Shown: positions 46,440-57,983 of the stretch, in pieces
Position numbering within the stretch: the stretch's first letter is position 1
Layout: each line of letters opens with the position of its first letter
Source of the DNA: Canna indica
Taxonomy: Eukaryota > Streptophyta > Magnoliopsida > Zingiberales > Cannaceae
DNA: 64,000 nt
Direction of reading: 5' to 3'
Assembly: GCA_034359265.1 (NCBI GenBank)
Contig: CP136895.1
Coordinates: 45,092,001 to 45,156,000, forward strand
Notes under the pieces: generated by a model
The model's input: the letters and a program-made list of their open reading frames with translations, nothing else
The model's database searches: none
What the model was told of the DNA's origin: nothing
Program-made: the position numbers and the translations under genes

Positions 46440-47399
46440 CACTACTAAAAAAATGTCTTTTGCGACGGCCCATTTGCGGCAGCAGCTGTTGCGGTCGCAG
46501 ATGCGACGGTTCTACGACCACGTGCAACGGGGGTCGCAGAGTAGCTACTTTTGCAATGGCACTGCGACCGCCTTTAAGGCTCTCACAATTTTAATGACTG
46601 AGAAATGGCCCTGCGACAGCATTCCGACCGTCATTTTGCATGGGTCGAAAATACTTAGCCCAACCCACCCTTTCTAATTATCTTCTACGCTCACTCGCCC
46701 TCCTGCCATCGCCCGCTTGTGTCGCCCCTCGCCATAGGTCTCTCTCTCTCTCTCTCTCTCTCTACTCTCTTTGCCTCGCCTTCTCGATTTCATCTCTCTC
46801 GCTAGCGCTTGCTCTCTGATGTCGGTAAGTGTTCGATCGAAACCCTAACCCCATCGCCTAATGTGCTCGTTTCGTCTTTCGTTCAACGAGGTATTTAATC
46901 GGCATTTTTCTCGCGATTCACTTACCTCTAGAAGTGACATTTTTCCTCGTTTCAGTCTGAAGTCAGTGACATTTTCATCTTTGGAAGTGCTCCTTTCGGT
47001 CATGGATTTAGTGGATGGTGGTGAATAGAAGTGATTGCCCGTGATTCTTCTGGTTTTGTGTTGTTTCTCAAGTTAGATAAGATAAAAAGGTTGGGGGAAA
47101 AAGACCTTTTGATCTATTTGGTGCTTTCTTTAGGAGATTAATGATTTGAAGTAAATATAATAATTATGAATGAGTTTAAATACTTGTGGGAATACACTAT
47201 TTCACAAAATTAATACTTATCAATCAAACAGAGAGTACAACTTGGTGCACTGTTACATTTGGCCTTATTCTAATGCATGCATGATATCTTTTCAGCTTTA
47301 GTCTCCTTTCTTTTGGTTTTTTATGGGGTGTGTTGAAAAAATTATTTGAACACTAGGGAACATGTCCAACTCCAAGTCTTTATTTATATTAGTTGGGTT
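46440..47399. mobile_element. CACTA-like left end with 5'-UTR-like interior
   Basis: Starts CACTACTAAAAAAATGTC. For ~230 bases it carries the subterminal motif TTGCGACGG or CTGCGACCG in both orientations. From 46680 the sequence changes to a C/T-rich tract with (TC)n at 46739-46763, then CTGATGTCGGTAAGTG near 46815 (an ATG two codons before a consensus splice donor) and CGTTTCAG near 46955 (an acceptor). This looks like the leader, first exon and intron of a host gene picked up by the transposon, but I cannot identify the gene. No right end is seen before 61578. Confidence 0.5.
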
Positions 47400-47404
47400 G
47401 ATCA

Positions 47405-48591
47405 TGTTGATCAAATATCCACACTAGAAGAGGGGTTGAATAGTGTTGGATTAATTTTAACTTCAATTCCATTTCTTTTATATCAGTTCCAACTTCAACC
47501 GAAACTAAGTGCGACTAAATGATATTCATTAGCAAGTATGAAAAGCAATTATAAGCAATCAAACAAGACAATGCAAACACAAGATATTATAGTGGTTCGG
47601 CCAACACCGCAGACTCCACTACCTTGGCTCCCCACCAAGGATTTCTAACCAACTCCTTTATAGATAATGTGTTTCCCTTTGAATACAACCGAGGACTCTC
47701 TTCTCAACCCTTTGAGAATGCCTCACACCTATTCACCTAAGAAAAACACAATTCTACAGAGGAAACCCTAATGTGTTTAACCTAGCACACCTAGCAAGCT
47801 AACAATGGAAACCTAGTTTAATAACAAGATAAAATAACAACAAAGAGCTAAGAATTAAACCACACAAGTGAGCTCCCTTGCAAAGCCTCCAAAGCCTTCA
47901 ACTCATCAAGATGTAGAGCTCGAAGTGAAGCCGGAGTTGAGGCAAAAAGAATGCTTCGAGTAGATGAATGATCGTCGAAGCTTGTACGATGAAATCCACT
48001 TGGGAAGGTTCAAAAACACTCTAGGAGATCTTCAATGAATGGTTAAGAGGCTTTTAGAAGACTAGTGAGGGGTATCTATAACCCCTCACTCGGTAGCTCC
48101 ACCCAATGGGCATTTTTCTGCCCATTGGGGACACCCGATCGCTTGCCGGTCGACCGACCGATTGATCGTCGAGCGATCAAAGGTGTTCTACCACTTTTGG
48201 GCAACATTCGGTCGACCGAATTGGCTACTACCAGTTTTTGACCTCATTCGGTTGACCGACCGGTCGACCGAACCTGGGCTGAGGTTGTTTTTTTCAGTCT
48301 TCTTCTTGCGCACATCATTTATGGGTTCTGTTACCAAGTTTTGACTTGGATATCATTATAATTAGGCTTGGGATATATTCCTAGAGTCATATTACATTCT
48401 AATCCTAACTCTAGATTTTCTACTCGCTCACTTTCGGAGACATTTTGTCCAATTTTTTGTATTTCTCTGAACAAACTTCGCGCACGTATCGTAACCTCAG
48501 CCTAAGATCAAACACTTGATAAAATCTTTAGAATAAGTTTGTTGTCATCAAAATCAAGATGGTGACCAAGGTTGAAAACCTTAAGCCAACA
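47405..48591 (-). repeat. 3' LTR of gag-only element
   Basis: On the minus strand TGTTGGCTTAAGGTTTTC...GATCAACA. Palindrome cluster about 48130-48275. The TATA position reads TATAGATA (minus, 48073-48080), one base off the box in the 5' copy. Confidence 0.85.
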
Positions 48592-50100
48592 ATCTTTCCC
48601 TTTTTGATGATCACAAACTTCTCAATAAGTGCATTAAGAAATGTATCAACAAGCATAGCATTTCATCAAGTGAATGTATAATGTTCCCCCAATCAACATG
48701 CATATCTAGAATAAACTCCCCCTAATTATATGCATGTCTATGTCTAGATTCTTCTCCCCCTTTTGGTATCAATCAAAAAGGGCCTAAGTTAAGCACTTCT
48801 AGACAAGATTTAAACATACATGTTATCTTATCTAGGATGCTTTGAAATACTAGACACAAAGATAACACAAGCATCAAGATATGTCAAGAATGTTAGACAC
48901 AATCAATTATGGGATATCCAAAAGACATTTACTCAATAAAGACTAAGTTTCTATTTTTTGACAAAGATATATCCAAAATCATATGAAATCGAATTCTCAA
49001 TGAAACTTTTTGCAATTTTTTCAACGAAAACTAGTTTTTTCAAGCAAAGTTCAGAAACAAGAAATTTTCAAAAATTAATTTTCTGCATTTTTTTAATAAA
49101 TCGCTAAAATTTCAGATTTTATGTTTTATCGAAAAATATTCATTTTTCATAATGATTTCTAATATTGATCAAACTTGTATATGACTAAGATATGATCATT
49201 CTAATCATGTATACAAAGTTTGAGTTACTAGAAACAGTCCTAAAGATTACTCAAATGACTTGGCACACTTTCGATCAAGAATTAACATGGTATATCGAGA
49301 AATTTGTCTACAAGTCATTTTCCTAAATGCTCATGAATTTTCATATAGACACAATCAAGTATTTTATCATGAGCAAGGTGCAAGAGTTTCTACATGCTTT
49401 ATGAGGTATCATACTACATGTTGCAAAGGTGAAACTACTACCTCATAGAATTTTCAAGTATTTAGCATGCGTTCTCTAAAAACATTTGTATCCTAATCAA
49501 TGCTCAACTTGCAAGTAATTGAAACATAAAAGGCACAATGGATATTTTCTTACTTAGCAAGTTTATAACTAGATATCAAAGGAAAATTAAGTTTATTTCT
49601 CAAAAGTCAAGTTTTGTTAACTAGTGGGCATTCATTTTTCAAAATACAATCAAAATTGAAATCAAAATGAATCAATGAGATATCAAGAAGTGAAAACATT
49701 TTAAAATCAAGATCTCAAACCCTTCCTAAGGTTGAAAACCAACACGGCTATAATTAGCCAAGGTTTTAAAACCAAAGATTGCATAGACCCATTATAGGTC
49801 TCAAATGGTCTCGAAGGAGAACGGAAATAAAGTGAAACGTTCAAATTCAAACTTGATACTACAAAGATGTTAATCAAAGATAAACACATGATGAATCAAG
49901 TATCAAGTGACTATTAAATAAAGCACATTTACAAGTTATCAAACTCAAATAGTAATGTAGGCAAGAATAGATTTAGGAGTTGATACCGATCACATTTGTC
50001 ACGAAGTTGCAATTGAATTTATTCCTCTTCCCTTGATTCCCAAGCAACTTCAAGCTATCAATGTGTCTTCATTTGAGTGTAGTGTCTCACCCTACATTTA
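48592..50100 (-). other. spacer and polypurine tracts of gag-only element
   Basis: Minus strand. 48592-48790 has several GGGGGA-type tracts (complements near 48596, 48684, 48716 and 48748), the first being the functional one next to the LTR. 48800-50100 is AT-rich, without coding potential. 49700-49830 resembles the segment just after gag in the other gag-only element (29975-30115), including TTGGTTTTCAACC and AGGAAGGGTTTGAGATCTT on the minus strand. Confidence 0.65.
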
Positions 50101-51704
50101 AACATATAAACTTTGGTACCCAAATTTCTTTGGGTCCTTGGGGGTTAGAAACTTTTGGAACCCAAAGTGACTTAGCATCGGGGTTCCTTAATTTTCAAGG
50201 CACAATCCCTAATCATATGTCCATACATGCCACAACATAGACAATGACCCTTAAATCTAGTAGATGCATGAAGGTGTGGATGAGCATGGAAAGATACTTT
50301 AGAAGATTTTTCATGACAGGCATGGACATACATATTTTTCATTTTATCATTTAATGAAAGCAGCTCATTCTTTAGTGATAACATTTAAAATTTTAATTTG
50401 TAAGCATAATGAGGCATTTTCTATTTTCAATGAGTCATTGAAATTTTGTAGATCTACATTTTTCTTTTCTAGGGAACTTTTATCATTTTCCAAGCATTCA
50501 ACTTTTCCTTTTAAGTCATTACAAGAGAGCAAGAGATTATCATTTTCTTGTTCTAATAACTTATTTTCCTTTCTAAGTTCCTTAAATATTTTTCTAATAA
50601 TATCAAATTGTTCATACATATGCTCAATTTTATTTTCTAATTCTATGTGTAAAGACATTTTCGCCTATAGTAATAGTGGGTACCACATTTTCCTTTGTCA
50701 CGAAACAAAGGTTAGCATTTTCCTTTGAGCTTTCTCCCCCACTTGAAGATGATGATGACTCGTTTTCATTCCAAGTAGCCATTAGTGCCTTCTTCTTCAT
50801 CCTTCTTCTTTTGTCTTTCTTTGAGGATGATGAAGAGGTGAGCTTGATCTTAGGACAATCGCTTTCCAAGTGTTCGGGCTTGTTGCATTGGAAACAGATG
50901 ATTCTATTTTTGCCCTTCTTCTTCTTGAGAGGCTTTCCCATTAGTTCCATCAACATCCGTCCAAGGTGAATCATATCTTCGTGGTACGTGGATTCTCCAT
51001 TCTCCGGTGATGATGATGATGATGATGATGATGTCCTATCACTAAATGATGCTTTTAAGTCAATATTCTTGCCTTTGGGGGCATCTTCCTTCTTTTTTGC
51101 CTTCATATGGATCTCATGGGTCATGAGGGATCCAGAGTTCGGTGAGCTTCATGGTGCCAAGATTCTTAGCCTCCATAATAGCAACCACCTTTGGCTCTCA
51201 TGCTTTAGAAGAAGTTTCCTCACTTTTTCTTCCTCTTGTATGTCCCTTCCAAGGTAAGTTACAGCATTGACAATATTTTGAAAATGAGCACACATTAGAT
51301 ATATGTTCTTATGAGTATGCATTTTAAAGAGTTCATAGTCATGCATAAGCAAATTTATTTTGGACTCTTTAGCTTGAGAGGTTCCCTCATGAGTAGTTTC
51401 CGAAACATGCCAAATATCAAAAGCAAATTTACAACATGATATTCTATTGAACTCATTTATAGATAAACCACAATGTAATGCATTCACTGCTTTGGCATTT
51501 GAATTAAACAATTTGATCTCTTCTCGAGACCAATCATCCATGCTCTTGGAGGGTAGCTCATAATTAACATGAATAGTTCTCCAAGTATCTTAGGGATTGT
51601 AAGAAAATACTCATCCTAGTTTTCCAATAGTGATAATTATTTTCATCAAACAGAGGTGGTGCATGAGTTGAAAACCCTTGACCTAGTATGATACTAGAAT
51701 CCAT
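50100..51704 (-). pseudogene. gag: Gag with two zinc knuckles (decayed)
   Basis: Start codon at 51702-51704: MDSSIILGQGFSTHAPPLF then NNYHYWKTRM. A frameshift near 51585 leads into 51149-51541 (UBN2 region, LHCGLSINEFNRIS). Another near 51140 leads to 50630-51124, with an acidic/Ser-rich linker and knuckle CFQCNKPEHLESDC. 50365-50658 is a coiled coil. 50172-50384 has the second knuckle CLCCGMYGHMIRDC, intact. After a last frameshift near 50175, WVPK-type motifs follow to about 50100. Both cysteine sets are intact apart from a Gly-to-Glu change before the His of the first. Confidence 0.85.
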
Positions 51705-51743
51705 AAGTGTAGGTTAGATGGTTAAACCTAAGCCTACAACCTT

Positions 51744-51755
51744 GCTCTGATACCA
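51744..51755 (-). other. primer-binding site, initiator-Met tRNA
   Basis: TGGTATCAGAGC on the minus strand, two bases from the 5' LTR edge (51758). Confidence 0.9.
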
Positions 51756-51757
51756 AT

Positions 51758-52964
51758 TGTTGATCATATATCCACACTAAAAGGGGGGGGGGGGTTGAAT
51801 AGTGTTGGGTTAATTTTAACTTCAATTCAATTTCTTTTATATCAATTCCAACTTCAACCGAAACTAAGTGCGACTAAATGATATTCGTTAGCAAGTATTA
51901 AAAGGAATTTTAAGCAATCAAACAAGGCAATGCAAACATATGAGATTATAGTGGTTCGGCCAACACCGCCTACTCCAGTACCTTGGCTCCCCGCCAAGGA
52001 CTTCTAACCAACTCCTTTATAGATAATGTGTTTCCCTTTGAATACAACCGAGGACTCTCTTCTCAACCCTTTGAGAATGCCTCACACCTATTCACCTATT
52101 CAAAACACAATTCTACACAGGAAACCCTAAGGTGTTTAACCTAGCACACCTAGCAAGCTAACAATGGAAACCTAGTTTAATAACAAGATAAAATAACAAC
52201 AAAGGAGCTAAGAATTAAACCACACAAGTGAGCTCCCTTGCAAAGCCTCCAAAGCCTTCAACTCATCAAGATGTAGAGCTCGAAGTGAAGTCGGAGTTGA
52301 GGCGAAAAGAATGCTTCGAGTAGATGAATGATCGTCGAAGCTTGTACGATGAAATCCAGTTGGGAAGGTTCAAAAACACTCTAGGATATCTTCAATGAAT
52401 GGTTAAGAGGCTTTTAGAAGACTAGTGAGGGGTATTTATAACCCCTCACTCGGTAGCTCCACCCAACGGGCATTTTTCTGCCCATTGGGGACACCCGATC
52501 GCTTGCCGGTCGGTTGTCGGTTGACCGATCGATTGACCGCCGAGCGATTGAAGGCGTTCTACCACTTTTGGGCAGCATTCGGTCGACCGAATTGGCTACT
52601 GCTAGTTTTTGACCTCATTTGGTCGATCGACCGGTCGACCGAACCTGGGCTGAGGTTATTTTTTTCAGTCTTCTTCTTGCGCACATCATTTTCGGGTTTT
52701 GTTACCAAGTTTTGACTTGGATATCATTATAATGGCTTGGGATATATTCCTAGAGTCACATTACATAAAATCTAATCCTAACTCTAGATTTTCTACTCGC
52801 TCGCTTTCGGAGCCATTTTTGCCAATTTTTTGTATTTCTCCGAACGAACTTCGCGCACGTATCATAGCCTCAACCTGAGATCAAACACTTGATAAAATCA
52901 TTAGAATAAGTTTGTTATCATCAAAATCAAGATGATGACCAAGGTTGAAAATATTAGGCCAACA
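51758..52964 (-). repeat. 5' LTR of gag-only element
   Basis: On the minus strand it starts TGTTGGCCTAATATTTTC and ends ATATATGATCAACA. It contains a run of twelve G on the plus strand (51783-51794) where the other LTR has four. Palindrome cluster about 52498-52645. TATAAATA on the minus strand at 52433-52440. Confidence 0.85.
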
Positions 52965-52969
52965 GATCA

Positions 52970-53293
52970 CACTGATGAACTTGCTATTAGTTTATCTCCT
53001 TCATGGATATTTTGACTTAGTAAGATGATTCACTGCTGCAAATCTTTATTTTCTTATTTGATGATCTCTTTGGAACTTCTAAAAAAACACCACCATAGTG
53101 CATTTTATATACACGCAATATGTTCTAATGTTCATGTTAATTAATTGGCTTATTTATTTGCAGTTCAATTGATATTGCATCTTCCAATTGGACTTTTAAG
53201 TTGCATCTTCCATCTGTGGATTCATTTTACAAGCTATCTTCCCTTTTGTAAAAAAATCAGTCCGCAGACAATTGCATAATGTCAGTTTTTCAG
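52970..53293. other. non-coding, intron-like stretch
   Basis: AT-rich unique-looking sequence between two retroelement insertions. It includes a T-rich tract followed by TTATTTGCAG near 53155, which could be a splice acceptor. It joins 47399 on the left and 55665 on the right once the insertions are removed. I recognise no product. Confidence 0.4.
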
Positions 53294-55659
53294 TGTCACG
53301 CCCCAACTCAGGGTACATGTGATCGGCCAGGATACGTGTCTGTACCCCAAAGCCTACCCTATGGACTGACCAACAACTCATAAAACACAACCAGACTGAC
53401 ATCAAAATCGTAAACAAAAGCAATAGTACCAAACTGTATTAGCTGTTTGAAAATAGTTTAACCAAACCAAGTTCGAAAACATCACAAGTTTTAAAACAAA
53501 TATCTAAAGGTTTTCAAAGAACATCTCAATGTTTACAGAACAACACAGTGCATACACACAACTCTACTCAAACACGACTACGACTATAAAGCTGCAAGCT
53601 ATGCGATCTGCACCCACGCTCGCCCTCCAATCGCACCATGCCACCAAGCCGTACCTCACTGGTCGGGCTCTGTAAAATAACAATAATGAAACCGTGAGTT
53701 CACGAGAACTCAGTGAGCGGTTCTTTCGAACCTCCACTTAAAACCTCGACAAGATAACATATACAAGGTATGATGCAGATAAGGAATTAAAATATGATCA
53801 CACCACAGAAGTTAACCAGTCTGCCAAAATAGAAGAATGGATGAACCAGCCTCTCAGCCCTTATCCATTTCACTAGCTCGGCCACTAGTGGCCTAAAAAT
53901 ATATATGGAAGGTTTGGTTCTTCCCTCTACATGACCAGGCCGGTCGGCCACCAAAAACTAGCCCTTATGGGCACTTCATTCTAAACATTGATGTCACGGA
54001 TCCGTCGGCTAGGTTGGCCACTAGCCTCATAATCCTCCAGGTTAGGGATAGCTAGTCCCACCCAACTTGGATCTACCAGCAGCGTGGCCCACTGACGAAA
54101 TCTCAAGACCCGCCACTCGAATCTAACACATAGCGGGCCCACTGGTGCAATCTCAAGACCCTATAAAACCGCTGAGTAGTGTGGTAGCCGCTCGGCTAAC
54201 GACACTCCTCAGTAGACTATCTCAACCACAACCAAAATCAGGTTATGCATATTCCCCTATGTTTTACTTTTCCAGACATTGCCCATATCCAACCCTACCC
54301 CCTCGGGTGGCACTTTTTGGATGTTGATGTCAGCTAACTATCCCTAGGTGTAGGACCTAGCAAGTGTACTTAATTTGTCTCTAAGTTAAATGTCACAACT
54401 AGGTACCGAAACCTTTCTTTCTAAAGTTGTTAGAACTTACCGACTATAGATGAGTACTCGGCCTACCATTGTCAACGACACTTGCCAAAATAATCATGAT
54501 CAACAATTTTCATGTGAAAGCCGAATTAAAGAGGATAAATTATATTCATTAAACCGATAAGGAACATGCAACATACATAGTAACGATTGCACATAATATT
54601 TGAAAATTAATGAAATATTTCCTTTGATTCATATACCAAAACAATCCTATCTATGTATGCATTAGCAAGAACATTTCCATAACCATGAGAATATAGATCT
54701 ATAATTACTAACAAGTCCTAGAATGAACAACAATCATATAATATAATTTCAACCTAACACTAAGCATGTATGTATGAAACAAGACAACATAACATGAAGC
54801 CTAGTATAATAATCCGAACAGTCCTGGATTTTCCACCCTTGCCCTTGCTCGGCCGACTCAAGCAGGGTATCACCTTGCTCGGCCGAGACCTCTAGGGAAG
54901 GTGGACATGGTTACGACAACTATGTAAACATCCAACTAGGGATCTAACATTTAACGAACATAAAGCGATCCAAGAGTTGCAAGACGATAGAGGAATTTGG
55001 GGAAAATTTCAGCATGACCTTTCCCCTTTTTCCTCCACTCGGCCAGCCCATAAAATACAAATAAATACAATTTAAAACATAAGATCGCAGGTACACAAAT
55101 CGTTTAGAGTTCCGACACAAGAAAATGTGTCGATCGACAAGAAACTCGCAAAAGAAACCCGATTTCAAGACTCCTAGGGTCGGCCACCCGCCTCCCTTCA
55201 CAATCACACTAACCACTCACCTTGATCGGATCACAAGGTAACCTTGATGAAGACGAGCTCCGATTTCCTCGAGCGTCGACGCGAACTCAGCGCCAAACAC
55301 GATCCCTCTCGCTCCCCCTTCCTCTTGGGCTACGTGCGGCTCTCCTCTTGAGCCGCACGGCTGGCTTGGGTGAGGGGTTTTATTCCCCTCATCTATTGAC
55401 TTAAATGCCCCCAATCAATTACTTACCTCCTCATCCGACTCCACCTAACCCAGATTGAGTACTGACTCGATCCGCGAACCCAATCTCAACCCAACTTGAG
55501 TCAACCAATATACTCATCCATCCAATTATCAACATTAGGCTATAATTTAAATTAAATATACCTGTTATTCGTGGCGATCTCGCGATTCGGCCCGGCTAGC
55601 TCCCGACTTGATGGGCTGCACCATGAAATTTTTTATATTAGAAAACCCCGGGTATTACA
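53294..55659 (-). mobile_element. gypsy solo LTR, target duplication TTCAG
   Basis: 2366 bases, TGTCACGCCCCAACTC...CCCCGGGTATTACA, flanked by perfect TTCAG at 53289-53293 and 55660-55664. Same family and strand as the LTRs at 22967 and 43702. It has CTCGGCCGA-type palindromes near 54846 and 54876. Its length differs from the 43702 copy by about 200 bases, so it is a separate insertion, not a recent duplicate. Confidence 0.92.
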
Positions 55660-55664
55660 TTCAG

Positions 55665-56426
55665 ATTCTTTTGGATTTTGATGACATTATATATATAAAA
55701 AATGCTTTTTTCCTAATTTTTCCAACAAGACAAAGAAAAGAAGACACTTCAATCTTTCAATCTCTATGCCATTGAAATCATTAACTTTCAAATTATTTGC
55801 TTCTATCTTCTTCTGCACTAGGCCACCAAAGTAATCATATGATTCACTAGTCTGTGATTTGTATCTTATACTTTTTTTTTAGTAATCCTTGTTTGCTTTG
55901 GTTCTTGCCTGAACTGTTAAATTATTGCATTCCAAGCTAATTTTTGTGTTTTCTCTTCTTCCCAGATCTCTTCTTCCCAGTTCTCTCCTATTCACTTTAG
56001 TAATTTATTTAATTACTGGCTGATTAACACCGACGCTTAATATAAGCGTCGGGTTTAATCAAAGTAACCTGTGTTAGAGAGTGATTAATAACATGCGCTG
56101 GTTGATGGAGCCGGTTAATCAAGAACCATCGCCATCAATTCTGCGCTGGTTTTTTTTCTTTTTTCCCGTTGTCCTCTTCTCAAACCCTAGTTGTTCTCCG
56201 CTTCGCTTTTCCCGCTTCTCCGCTGTTCTTCTTCCCGTTGTTCTCCAGCTCCCTCCTTCCCGCATCTCCCATTTCCTTCTTCACCATTCCCATTTCCCAC
56301 CCGTACCTCTCTTATTTTTCTTCCCTCATCTTGGCTCTCCAGCTCCCTCCTTCTTCCCCCATCTCGCCGATCTCCGTCCTTAGTGCCGGTGAGCAGAATC
56401 TAGCAAGCAGAGCACGAAATCTTGCG
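55665..56426 (+). other. non-coding region before ankyrin fragment
   Basis: 55665-55990 is AT-rich and intron-like (long T-tracts, TTCTTCCCAG near 55965). 55990-56150 has transposon-like subterminal phrases: a perfect hairpin at 56030-56052, TTAATCAA repeats and the phrase GCGCTGGTT twice. 56150-56400 is a C/T-rich tract resembling the leader of the ankyrin gene whose start codon lies at 56427. The long Ser/Pro/Phe frames here reflect that pyrimidine bias, not a protein. Confidence 0.5.
56030..56052. repeat. perfect hairpin, 10-bp stem
   Basis: CCGACGCTTA, loop ATA, TAAGCGTCGG. The CGACGCTT motif also occurs at the left end of the CACTA-like element at 25196 and near 61573. Confidence 0.8.
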
Positions 56427-56730
56427 ATGGATCTACGGTTGGGATCGCACCAGGTCTTCTTCTCTGTCGTCAGATCAGGCGACGTCGCCGTCGTCCGCCA
56501 CATCATCGAGAACTTAGCCGTCGGCGATGGCCAACGGGCCATAGCTGCCGCCGCCCCCCTAACGACTGCGCAGACAGAGGCGGGCGAGTCGACGCTCTAC
56601 ATAGCGGCGAAGAACAACTTCGAGCAGCTCCTCCACTATCTCCTACCACTCTATGACTTCGAGACCGCCACTATCTGGTCCCGCGTCGACCTCGACTCCT
56701 TCTAGGTCGTTGCCAAGCTCGGCCACAACG
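56427..56730 (+). pseudogene. ankyrin-repeat protein first-exon fragment
   Basis: From ATG at 56427: MDLRLGSHQVFFSVVRSGD, then residues 50-72 TEAGESTLYIAAKNN..., an ankyrin helix-turn-helix start. This is the N-terminal pattern of plant ITN1-like ankyrin proteins, which are usually membrane proteins with ankyrin repeats and a C-terminal PGG domain. After residue 92 there is an in-frame TAG (56703-56705), then VVAKLGHNG, another ankyrin core, and a consensus splice donor GTAAGTG at 56731. Only one exon is present and no downstream exon follows, so this is a gene fragment. It is GC-rich compared with its surroundings, which supports a separate origin. The family assignment is from memory of the pattern. 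Confidence 0.6.
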
Positions 56731-57169
56731 GTAAGTGTATTTTCTCTTGATCTCTCCTTCTTTTATTGTGTTTCTTGTTTCCTAAGAGGGAAAGGAAAAT
56801 TTGTGCTTCTGATACAACATCTGCGAAGAAACGCGAGAATTTGAAGTATGTTTATCTGCCAAAGTTGTTTATCTGCTATTATTCATCTCATGCAAGAGCC
56901 CAATGATGAATGCAACATCAATGTCTCATGTTTTCTAGCTTCAAGAGAACCCCAAAAGCTTGCTGCCATGCTTCTTCAATCAATACTTTTGTACCTCACC
57001 CTGTAAGAGACTTCGATGATGAATATTTTGTGTTGTATGTAATAATAATATGTAAATGAATTCAATGATGAATAGTAAGGATTGACATCACTTTCAAATC
57101 CTGTAAGGATTGTCAGCATTTTTGTGAAATTTTTGATGAGATTCTTTAACTGCAAACATCTTTATGCAG
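56731..57169 (+). other. intron-like sequence after ankyrin fragment
   Basis: Begins with the splice donor and continues as T-rich sequence. 56930-57120 includes 3'-UTR-like text. It ends in TTTATGCAG, the acceptor of the next exon fragment. No coding sequence recognised. Confidence 0.4.
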
Positions 57170-57247
57170 GGATTTGACAGGCAACAATCTCACTGAGACG
57201 GTTCCTAATTCTCTACTTAAAAGATCACAAGGGGAATTGACTTTTAG
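57170..57247 (+). pseudogene. LRR receptor-kinase exon fragment
   Basis: 78-base exon bounded by acceptor TATGCAG and donor GTTGGT. In the frame set by the splice phase it reads DLTGNNLTETVPNSLL then KRSQGELTF, the last leucine-rich repeat (LxxNNLTxxVP) and its cap, as in plant malectin/LRR receptor kinases. Only one exon is present; no kinase domain follows. Both splice-site dinucleotides and the frame are intact. Confidence 0.55.
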
Positions 57248-57729
57248 GTTGGTTTTTTCTGAAGATCTTATAAATTTTCAACTTCCTAGACATCCTTGAT
57301 GCTCTCCATCTTTTTGAACTTCCTTGTGCTAATCTAAAGAGGAATCTTCATTCAGATTATCCCTAAAGATGTAGGACCTATTCAATACAGGTTTTCAATT
57401 CTTACAAAGATGTTAATTGACTTATATATTTTGAGTGGCCAATGTATCTTTTGCGTCTTTCTATTGTTTATTGATTAACTCAGTTTAGCATTGAATAGTA
57501 GGAACTCAGTAGATTAGGATCTAATCCTTTGCAAATTGAAATGAAGAGAGATATTGCTTTTGCTTATTGTTCACACTACTCATATTTGATATCTACTTGA
57601 TACCTATTCTTATCTTCATTCTGTAGAAGGTTAGTTTCCGTTGTCACTTGTTGAAGGTTAGTAGGTTGCATCAAGTAGAATTCTGCTACTGGAATTTTGA
57701 AGGTTAGCCTTCCTTGTGTTCTTGAGCAG
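57248..57729 (+). other. intron-like sequence between two exon fragments
   Basis: T-rich, with no recognised coding segment. The sequence 57330-57400 (ATTATCCCTAAAGATGTAGG) may be further exon debris, not identifiable. It ends in TTGAGCAG, the acceptor of the next fragment. Confidence 0.35.
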
Positions 57730-57798
57730 AGTTATCAAGCTTCCATGCTTGATGAGGCCATTGAATATCGCAAACAATTGCAGCTCCAGGTGACACAG
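57730..57798 (+). pseudogene. PIF-type bHLH exon fragment
   Basis: 69-base exon between acceptor GAGCAG and donor GTCAGT. It reads SMLDEAIEYRKQLQLQV, the second helix of the basic helix-loop-helix domain of phytochrome-interacting-factor-like transcription factors, where a short exon encodes just this helix. One Arg replaces the Leu usually found after EY. The basic region and first helix are absent, so it could not bind DNA by itself. A separate short frame at 57905-57957 (LGQALEADRKLLADYK) is not identified. Confidence 0.72.
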
Positions 57799-57983
57799 GT
57801 CAGTAACTATTAATGTCAAATATCTCTTCTCTTAATATGTTCTTTACTAACCTATTGCATGTTCTTCTGTTCCATGCTTGTTTAGATAAATTTTTTTTCT
57901 TTGCTTAGTTAGGGTTTGGGTCAAGCTTTAGAAGCTGACAGAAAGTTGCTAGCTGATTATAAAATGTTATGACAGTAAGCTCA

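Larger units (their letters stand above)
47405..52964 (-). mobile_element. complete gag-only copia element, target duplication GATCA
   Basis: 5560 bases, two LTRs (1187 and 1207 bases) and perfect GATCA repeats at 47400-47404 and 52965-52969. Minus-strand order: 5' LTR 51758-52964, primer site, gag 51704 to ~50100, spacer, polypurine tracts, 3' LTR 47405-48591. The interior is only 3166 bases and has no trace of protease, integrase, RT or RNase H. It is therefore a non-autonomous LTR element that kept gag (TR-GAG type). The Gag resembles the one at 8253 over long stretches (NALxCGLSINEFNRIS, THEGTSQxKESKINLLMH), so enzymes of that lineage could have served it; this is inference. The LTRs differ by about 11 substitutions in the first ~175 aligned bases. 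Confidence 0.9.

Noticed and set aside
56081..56400. Overlapping Ser/Pro/Phe/Leu-rich frames upstream of the ankyrin fragment
   Set aside because: Pyrimidine-rich leader sequence open in several frames; the credible start is the ATG at 56427.
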